From: Cordylochernes scorpioides
Lineage: Eukaryota > Arthropoda > Arachnida > Pseudoscorpiones > Chernetidae
Reading direction: 5' to 3'
DNA: 64,000 bases
NCBI GenBank assembly: GCA_030710605.1
Contig: CP092875.1
Location: forward strand, 65,037,206 to 65,101,205
In this document: positions 1 to 9,100 of the stretch, in pieces
Layout: every line of letters starts with the position of its first letter
Numbering within the stretch: the stretch's first letter is position 1
Made by a program: the position numbers and the translations under genes
Notes under the pieces: generated by a model
The model's input: only the letters and a program-made list of their open reading frames with translations
What the model was told of the DNA's origin: nothing
Database searches by the model: none

Positions 1-76
1 GTTACTGAGTTTTTATTTGGATTTGGTCTTATTACCTTTTGTTTCTACCTATAATCCAAATTGTACCTAATCATTA
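1..76. repeat. Fragment of foldback family PAL
   Basis: Half of the dispersed foldback repeat called PAL here. It carries the TTTGGTCTTATTACC stretch and the terminal ATAATCCAAATTGT motif seen in the complete copies at 21903-22049 and 38013-38171. The left part is cut by the window edge. Confidence 0.7.
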
Positions 77-206
77 TCCTGCTTCCATATTGGTAGTCCC
101 ATTTGGTGGATTGATCACCTATAATAACATATAGGGCAATAAGAGAGAGCTCAGATATGTGGCTTGGATGGTGACTTACTCGGCCACCTTACTCAATACC
201 CTAGAT

Positions 207-415
207 CAGGGGGGTCGTCGGCAAACTGCGGCTCGTGAGCCACATGCGGCTCTTTGGATGTGAAGCTGCGGCTCTTTATATAGTTCCATACGCAAATATT
301 TATGCTAGTACTATTTATTGTTGGCAAGAAAAAAAATTTATGGCTCTTTAAAAACTTTGAAATTTTGTAAATTGTAATTTTTGACTCTTCAGACTCAAAA
401 GTTTGCCCACCCCTG
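207..415. mobile_element. Non-autonomous hAT-like MITE
   Basis: A 209-bp element starting CAGGGGGGTCGTCGGCAAAC and ending with the imperfect complement (GTTTGCCCACCCCTG). It is flanked by near-identical 8-bp repeats, ccctagat at 199-206 and gcctagat at 416-423. CAG...CTG ends with 8-bp target duplications are typical of hAT transposons. It encodes no protein. Relatives lie at 20350-20548 and 52862-53056. Confidence 0.8.
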
Positions 416-573
416 GCCTAGATCACTTATTCTAGATTGTCACAGATGTGGTGGAACACATAAAGAATAACTAAGCTTTAAAATGTTTCAATGTATTAAA
501 ATCCAGCTATTCTTAAACTTACTAAAATTTACCATTACAGAACGAAGAGATCAAGCCTTAGATCCCTTTATTA

Positions 574-722
574 CAGTAGAACTGGCATTAGAGGACACTC
601 TCTACAAAGGACAGTTTTCATTTGCAAAATTACTATTTTACTATTAAGCAACTCTTCAGTAAAGGATACCTCTCCCTAAAGGACACCTTGGCTCTGCAAT
701 TAGGTGTTGTCCTTTACAGGTC
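574..722. mobile_element. pogo-like MITE, family A (CAGTAGAACCTCC), degraded
   Basis: Matches the family A consensus seen intact at 12458-12617: a CAGTAGAAC start, then the internal blocks ACAAAGGACAGTTTTCAT and TTGGCTCTGCAATTAGGTG. The right end has lost the GGTTCTACTG terminus. Confidence 0.65.
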
Positions 723-920
723 TGATTTTAAACAATTATTTATATAACTAGTTGTCTATAAATCTAAAGGGAGAATCTATAAGGATTATAGTCTGCATCT
801 TTATTTTTAAGTAATTGATGGAATTTTAGTGCAATTCTCTCACTCTACTGTAGTTCTGCTTTCCCCAGTAAACCTGGAGTATATATTGTAGGAAAGCCTC
901 TAACCCATGTGTGTTTGCAG

Positions 921-1324
921 CCAAGACACACTTCCAGCCCAATGGCAAAGTCTCGGCAAAGAGGAATCTGAAGAATATAGCCCCCAGGAATCTTAACTTT
1001 GTGGGGAGTCCCCAGTCCCTCCCCATGTCTGTGTCCTTCATCCCGATGCAGGAACAGCCAGTGACGGTGCAGTTTGTGTTGAACCCCGCTCCCCTGACTC
1101 TGCAGTCCCCGCCACTCCTCCAGCTGCCACCTCCCCCAGCAGTGGCGGAGGCCGCCCAGACCCTGGCCTCCATCGCCACCACCCCCACCAAGCCTACCCC
1201 CCACCCCAGCATCAACCACTCAGTCAAACGTAAGCTCCAGATGACCACTAGTGAGAACTCCCCTTCCCCGCCTCCTCGCCACAAGTCTTCCTCCAAGAAG
1301 AAATCCAAGAAGACCCCATCATCA
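921..1324 (+). CDS. Exon of the Pro/Ser/Lys-rich gene (largest visible exon)
   Basis: The acceptor is gtgtttgcag ending at 920 and the donor gtaagt starts at 1325. The 404-nt exon is GC-richer than its surroundings and encodes about 134 residues with poly-proline and Lys/Ser tracts. An open frame continues past the donor, but the clean splice site and the change in composition place the exon end at 1324. Confidence 0.8.
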
Positions 1325-3093
1325 GTAAGTTCAGACACTGGATCCTATCTTAAATTGACCCTTCTATTCAAGTGTACCAATATCATTTATCTATATTCCT
1401 CCTCAACCAGCCATAAGGTGTTGGCACGCAGTATTCTTGTTCTCTAAGAATTTTCTACCTGGGGCCAGGCTAGAGGACATTGTAGGACCTTCTCCAGAAA
1501 TTGGGCTCCATTCCACTCTCAATCTACTTCCTCCCCTTATTTATACCGTCACCCACTCTGAGTGCCAATCAAGATGCCTAAACATGCTGGTTTCCTTCCT
1601 CTCAATATGTTCCATAAGACCATATCCCTCCTTGGTCAAATTTCTAGGACATCTTCACTGCCTAGTCTTTTACTCCATGGTATTGTTATCATATGACACT
1701 AGCACCACATCTTGAAAGCCCATAACTTTCCCATTTCTGTCTTTCTAAGAGTCCAAGTCAGAGGCACACACGCACACTGTAAATCAGGGTTCTAAAAGTT
1801 CTTTTTGTTTTCATATTGAAAAACTTTTTTTCTAGTAGAATGCCATTTCCTTTAGGTTAATCTTGCCTTTACACATCTAAATATTGGACATAGGGACAAA
1901 ATGTTTATAATGATTTAAAATTGTGCCACCAATGGTGGTGTGGGTGTGCCACAAGGTGGAACACAAGAAGTTAAAATAATAAATTTACCTTTGCTTCATA
2001 TATGTTTATGTCTTTTGAAATACAATTCTCGTTTTCTTTGACACAATGGCAAAGTCCTTCAGATTTATCATATTTCCCCTTCAAATTGGAAGCTAAACAG
2101 GATGTCAGATTCTTCCATTCACAGCATTCCTATTTTGTCAGTAAACTGAGAGAGGATTCAAAGTTAGATGTGGTTGCTCACAATTCAACTTATCTGATCA
2201 ATCTTTTGTTGTGGGTCTTCACCTGGCAACCTTCTCTGCAGGTTGATTGATTGGACCAATATTTGTAAGCTAGGAAATCTTGTATGGAAGAACCAGGTTT
2301 TTTTTTTTTTTTCAACTTATCTCTCACAAATACCCATGATAATCATGGTGGTTACTTAACAACTACCTTTTACTCTAAGTACATGTCTACACATTAAAAT
2401 AACTAGACTCTGAATCTAAAAGGTTCCAGAACCCCATTTGGTTACTTGCACACACTGATGGGATCAGGCCTATGCAAAAATCACAAGTGTTGTTGAATCA
2501 ATGTCTTTTAGAGAGAAATGCTCCTAGTGAATGAGCTTCAATCTTGTATCCCAGTTGTCAAGTATTGACAGTTAAATATACTCATCCTTGTAGCAGGGAA
2601 CATTGTGTTGTTGTTTCTTATCCCCTTGTGTAAAGATTACACGAATTCCATGAGTTCATGCTCCTCGAGCTGTTTTATGATGAGCAGCGGCCTCTCCCAA
2701 AGGTCCTGTTTAGTACATATATTGTGTGCTTTAAGCAGCTGGTTTCTTTTTGGTTATGTAATGGTTATATAAAATGTCCCATGTGTGTTCCAGCCCCGTC
2801 GAAAAAGAGCCAAGATCACATCCCCACAAAAGGTAAATTTTAACCACTCCTATAAACCCTAAATTTACCCCATCATTAGTGATCATAAAGAATGGGGCCA
2901 CAGCACCAGTTTTGACAAATTCAGACAAAAAGCCAACCTGTATATCATGGTTTCGGGCTTTGGCTCTCATCAGTACAGGGGCGTCTTCTATTTCCTAACA
3001 TCCTATGAGAGCAGGTATAAAATTGGTTAAATTTACCAAACAGGTGTTGTAATATATGTATATCATCCTTCTGCAACTTTATGTTAATATATT

Positions 3094-3133
<40 letters not shown>

Positions 3134-6100
3134 AGCTTGGAAAATAGGTTTTCTAAGGGAAATGTTAGTGAGAAGATTCTTCTAAATTTTAAAATTTGGG
3201 GAACTTTGAAGCGAATCAAACATCATAGCTGAGAAGCCATCCACCAAATGTGCAGTAGAGCCTGCCTAGCACCAGTCATGGCACTGAACCAACTGTTTGG
3301 TGCAGGAGCCTCAGCCCAGCAAGTCCTCTAGAAAGGTAAATGATAGCAATGTCTGCATAGAGCTTGTCTAACCTCTCTCCCTCTGGTGTTGTTTCCAGGA
3401 AACTTCAGCTCCCAAGGTAATCTCCCTCTAGTGTCTTCTTTCTTATCTTCACTCAATCATATTAGGGTATCAAGCTTGTTTGACAACCATCATAACTGGG
3501 TGAAGTAGAATGTGTCTGTCTTTGTCATTAAGACTGGGAGCACTATTCAGTGGCAGGCCGACTTAGCTCCAAAAGAAATGGCCGCCTCTGACATGAGGAA
3601 CAGATGCCATGTGCAGCCTCTCCTAACATGGAGTACAAACACTGCTCATCCTGTATCTCTGGATTAGGAGCCCTTACAGAGTACTATCAGCCGGGCCAGT
3701 TGAACCCAGGTTTTTTAGTGAGCTTGTTACTGCTCCCCCTCCTCCTTTTTCATCCGGGCTTGGGACCAGCAAAGGCAAAGTTTCCCTCTAGTGTTGATGC
3801 CTCCTATTTTACACTGTGTACACCTCTGGTTATTGAAATCTCAACATATATTGTCAACATAGCGATGATGAGGAGGAGTCATTCGAATTAAAATAATAAA
3901 GATTGAAGAATTTATTGATAGCCACAAGAAAATTGTGAAATCCAAATTGTGTTTTATCAGAATTTATTGATAAGATAAAAGTGCTAAAAAATCACAGTTA
4001 AAGATTTATTTACAATCAAGACTATTAACAAGCTAGGTTATTCACAATGTACCAACTTATATTAAATGAGGAATATATAATTATTAATTTTTAATTAAAA
4101 AGGCATATATTGGATCAAAATATCATTTTATTTTACCAAAATTTCAGTGGTAAAAGGTATTTTGATCCAATATATGCCTTTTTAATTAAAAGAATTATTT
4201 ATGGATTGCTCTATTTTCAAAATAATTATTAATCTATTTCTATTGTATAGTTTAATTAATTATTCACTGACCAAACTTTTTATTTCTGAATTTTGAGCAA
4301 AAGTTTTCTTGATTAAGCTGCTGACTTTTGCCAGCATGGTGCATCTTGCCAAGTTGCTCATGGTGACTTGTTGGGAAATCTGTGGAAGTATTTTGTGGAC
4401 CCAATGTGGACTCAAACATGTTTGGCAAGGAGGTAAAGATCAGGGGATTAAAAATAAATAAATGATAACTATAAATATATACAAGAGTGCAAAATTTAAT
4501 CTTCCAAAAAAGACCTCTGGGAAAACCCCAGGACTATAATAGAAAAGCTGAGACAATGGGACCTGATGGAGATCGTTTGAACGACTTGAGGAATAAGCAA
4601 CAACAACAACAACAAAGTGCAAAATGACTTCCATCTAACAATAGAAATTAAATGTTTTTTTTTTTACAATATTTTTTCTCGAGGAGCATGGGGGAGAGAG
4701 AGAACTCATGGAATTTGTGTAATCTTTACACAAGGGGATAAGAAACAAATGTTGGTTTTTATTCTAGATACTCTTTTTTTTTTAAATTGAACTAGTGATA
4801 AGGTACAACGTTTGGATCATAATAGATCGAACAGCTCGAGGAGAATGAACTCATGGAATTTGTGTAATCTTTACACAGGGGGATAAGAAACAACAACAAC
4901 AGAAACATATAGATTTGGTGTTATTACCTTTTGTATTATTGAACAAGGATTAATGGTCAGCTTAGTTAATACTCTCTAGTTAGTCTAGATTATTGCATGT
5001 TATATAAAATAAATGTATTTCACCTGTTAATTTAATTGGGTTTACCTTCCTATATATATATGTAGTCCATTCCTATAACCAATGCCCCCATGGATCAGGA
5101 TTTTCAGTTTGAATTAAAGTTGGTGTTAAGACTATTTTATCCTTTAAAATCTTAATATATTTTAGAAAATATTCTAATAATATGTATTTGTGTAAATTGG
5201 TTAATTAATAAGAAACAGATGACTTACACTCATTGACAAAACTTAAGGAAGTTGTACCTTTTAGCATGTATTTTGGGATTCATACAATAACTCTGAAAGA
5301 TATTTGATACACAGTGGCCTTTATTAAAGACACACGAGATAACCAAGTGTAAACAAAATTGCCTATCCCTCTACTAAAAAAAAAAAATAGACAACTGGGG
5401 ACATCAAAGACTTTACACTTCTTTAAGTTTTGTCCATAAGCATATTTATGCCAGATTCTTTTTAAACTTTAAAAGCCTGGGGATGATAATGCTTTGATAC
5501 AGGTTGATAAATAATTTTAGCTTTGGAATTAAATGACAAGTGTGTTTTCCAGGAATCCAGGTCATCTTTAGTCTCCAACAGTAAGGTAATTATTTTTCTA
5601 CCTATTTTATGCTTCCTCTCTCTCTCTCTATAAAAAGAGGCAAGAATTTCAAAGCTGTGCAGAGAATGTATCTCTCTATCAAAGTAATCACATTTAAGAT
5701 GATAAGGTACAATTTGGATTATAAACACAAGGTAATAAGACCAAATCCAAATAAATAGTGTGTGACGTTTCGGTAACAGCGTTGTTACCATCTTCAGACA
5801 AAAGTACTTAATGGTAATCCAAATTGTGCCTTATCACATCTATTTACTGTGTTTATAATCACATTTAAGTATAAACACAAAGTAATAAGACCAAATCCAA
5901 ATAAATAGTGTGTGACGTTTCGGTAACAGCGTTGTTACCATCTTCAGACAAAAGTACTGAATGGTAATCCAAATTGTGCCTTATCACACCTATTTACTGT
6001 GTTTATAATCACATTTAAGTATAAACACAAGGTAATAAGACCAAATCCAAATAAATAGTGTGTGACGTTTCGGTAACAGCGTTGTTACCATCTTCAGACA

Positions 6101-9100
6101 AAAGTACTGAATGGTAACCCAAATTGTGCCTTATCACATCTATTTGCTGTGTTTATAATCACATTTAAGTATAAACACAAGGTAATAAGACCAAATCCAA
6201 ATAAATAAATAGTGTGTGACGTTTCGGTAACAGTGTTGTTACCATCTTCAGACAAAAGTACTGAATGGTAATCCAAATTGTGCCTTATCACATCTATTTA
6301 CTGTGTTTATAATCACATTTAAGTATAAACACAAGGTAATAAGACCAAATACAAATAAATAAATAGTGTGTGACATTTCGGTAACAGTGTTGTTACCATC
6401 TTCAGACAAAAGTACTGAATGGTAATCCAAATTGTGCCTTATCACATCTATTTACTGTGTTTATAATCACATTTAAGTATAAACACAAGGTAATAAGACC
6501 AAATCCAAATAAATAAATAGTGTGTGACGTTTCGGTAACAGCGTTGTTACCATCTTCAGACAAAAGTACTGAATGGTAATCCAAATTGTGCCTTATCACA
6601 TATATTTACTGTGTTTATAATCACATTTAAGTATAAACACAAGGTAATAAGACCAAATACAAATAAATAAATAGTGTGTGACGTTTCAGTAACAGCGTTG
6701 TTACCATCTTCAGACAAAAGTACTGAATGGTAATCCAAATTGTGCCTTATCACATATATTTACTGTGTTTATAATCACATTTAAGTATAAACACAAGGTA
6801 ATAAGACCAAATACAAATAAATAAATAGTGTGTGACGTTTCGGTAACATTCAGTACTTTTGTATGAAGATGGTAACAACGCTGTTACCGAAACGTCACAC
6901 ACTATTTATTTATTTGGATTTGGTCGTATTACCTTGTGTTTATAATCCAAATTGTGCCTTATCACATCTAAGTATTAAGCTACAATAGAACCTCCATGAG
7001 TGGACACCTATTTAAAAACAGTTTTCATTGTCAAAATGACCTATTTTTTACTAATTAGTTGCCTTCTGATAAGAGGGCACCTCTATCTAAAGAACACTTT
7101 GGCTCTGCAACTACATGTTGTTCTTTTCAGAGAGGTTCTCTACTGTTTCTACAAATTTCAATGCCATCCTTTTTGTTTCAGTCCTCATTTTGTTTGTGTA
7201 AATACACTCCTGGACAAAACTTAAGGAAGTTTTACCTTTTAGCATGTATATCAGCATTCAGACAATAAATCTAAAATATATTTGATACACTGTGACCTTT
7301 ATTGTGAAGACAGATAAGATAACCAAGTCTGAAAAAAATTGCCTCTGTCTCCTTAAAAAAAAAATGGATGACTGACGAAATCAAATGAAACTTCCTTAAG
7401 TTTTGTCCATGAATATATATTGGGGCTGATATATAGTGTTATAAGGGCATCTCTAGAATACTCAGTGGTCACCAAGTAGTCTGAAGATGTTACAGTGGTG
7501 GAAGAACCTCTTCTCTAAAAGACAATACCTAGTTGCACATCCCCAGAGTTGCTAATAAGTACAATTTTTTTTTTTTTTTGCTTATCCCTAGTACACGTGA
7601 TACAAGCCATGATAATCATGGTGGGTAGAAGTAGGTGACTGCTTTTACTGTAAGTGCACCACATGTCTACCCACGTGAAAAACAGTTCGACTTTGCACTT
7701 ACAAATAAATATGCCAGAGCCCCGTTTGGTTACTTGCACTCGCTGGTGGGGTTGGACTTTCGCAAGAAGAGGGGGACATTGGAGCATTTTTTTTTTAAAT
7801 CAGAAAAAAGTGCCCAATGCGGGAATCGAAACCGGGTTGTAGCGGTCGAAAACCAACGGTTTATACTTTTGTAGAGAGGTGTCATGGAGGTTCTACTGTA
7901 CCATAATGTTACATAGAGAATACCTTGTGATCCTTACCTACCTAACTCTCCAAATTGTACCTTGGTCATGTAAACCCACTGAGGGTGGTCACACAAAGAG
8001 AGTCCAACAAGACACCTACTGGATGTGTACAGCCCAAGTCCTCCAAGAAGATAGCTCCCCTACCCCCCAACTACAGGAAACAAATAAGGGTAAGTAATGT
8101 CACCTACCTGTCTCCCCATCACTGTCTCCTTGGATCTTGTTTGGTCAAAAATAATATATCAACCAGTTTATTTATTTCCTGACATTACAGTTATTTACCT
8201 TCCTCAGGGAAATAATTTCTTAACTTCATGGTTTAATAACCAACTTATTTCCATCGTTTTTTGTTTGGGAATTTCTTGTTTCCAAAATCCATCGTGTGTC
8301 TGTGTCTTCTTTAACAAAGGAGATGCCGCTTGGCCAATGAATGCAAAATCCGAGGGGTAGGACCTGATTGACTGTCTAGTTGGGAAGGATATATTTCTTC
8401 TTTATTAGTAGACTCTCAAGATCACTCAACGAGATAACTCAAAATATTGTTGTTGTTGTTTCTTATCCCTTGTGTAAAGATTACACGAATTCCATGAGTT
8501 CATGCTTCAAGTTCATTAACCTATTTAAAAATTGATTTTGAAAAAAAAAACTCACTTTTTTATTCTATTGGGAGTACAAATAAGTTTTGAGGGATTTGCA
8601 AAAGAAGCCACAACAAATATTATATAAATAGCATCGGACCTTGTGTAAGGTTTCATGTTAAGGCTTCATCATTTCCCCAAATAATTCAGAATAAGTCTTT
8701 TCACTCAAGTGTAAGGAACTTTTTTTTTGGTGCTCAAACCATGTCAACCTTTTTGCCAACAAAAGACAATTTGCGGGAAGCGCTGCTTTTTTGTTTTAAT
8801 TTGAAGAAAAGTGCAACTGATGGACATCGATTGCTGTGTGAGGCATATGGTAAACATGCTTTATCAATAAAATCATGTGAGTACTGGTTTCGGCGTTTCA
8901 AAAGTGGCGATTTTGACACCAGAGACAAAGAACGCGGAGGGATGCCAATAAAGTTCGAAGACGCTGAGTTGGAGGCTTTATTGGACGAAGATTCAAGCCA
9001 AACTCAAGAGGAGCTCGCTGAAACCTTGGGAGTGACACAACAAGCGATTTCGAACCATCTCAAGGTCATGGGTATGGTGCAAAAACAAGGAAATTGGGTT

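Larger units (their letters stand above)
3417..8032 (+). other. 4.6-kb intron packed with repeats
   Basis: Holds family D (3434-3781), an inverted repeat (4090-4190), two SER repeat fragments (near 4680-4745 and 4838-4900), a Tc1-like MITE (5227-5445), the 154-bp array (5701-6966), a family A MITE (6983-7146), a second Tc1-like MITE (7205-7416) and a family A MITE interrupted by a SINE (about 7490-7901). No further exon is supported. Confidence 0.7.

Noticed and set aside
911..1447. 178-aa continuous frame as a single-exon gene
   Set aside because: The frame starts at a GTG before a clear splice acceptor and runs past a clear GTAAGT donor. The exon is 921-1324.
3604..3891. 95-aa frame with a Leu-rich, membrane-like stretch (also 11604-11813)
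   Set aside because: It lies inside SINE-like family D; the Leu run comes from a CTCCCCCTCCTCC tract. No independent support for a gene.
6094..6753. Four similar 65-aa frames on the minus strand
   Set aside because: They recur every 154 bp because the tandem repeat does. The sequence has no coding signature and stops appear in sibling units.
5701..6966. Regular repeats resembling a CRISPR array
   Set aside because: The units are about 154 bp with no short repeat/variable spacer pattern; they derive from a foldback transposon-like repeat, and the DNA is from an animal-type genome.
7515..7787. 90-aa minus frame and similar frames near 24513, 29546, 32146 and 63461
   Set aside because: All translate the SINE-T element in various frames. 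The same peptide fragments recur wherever the SINE does.
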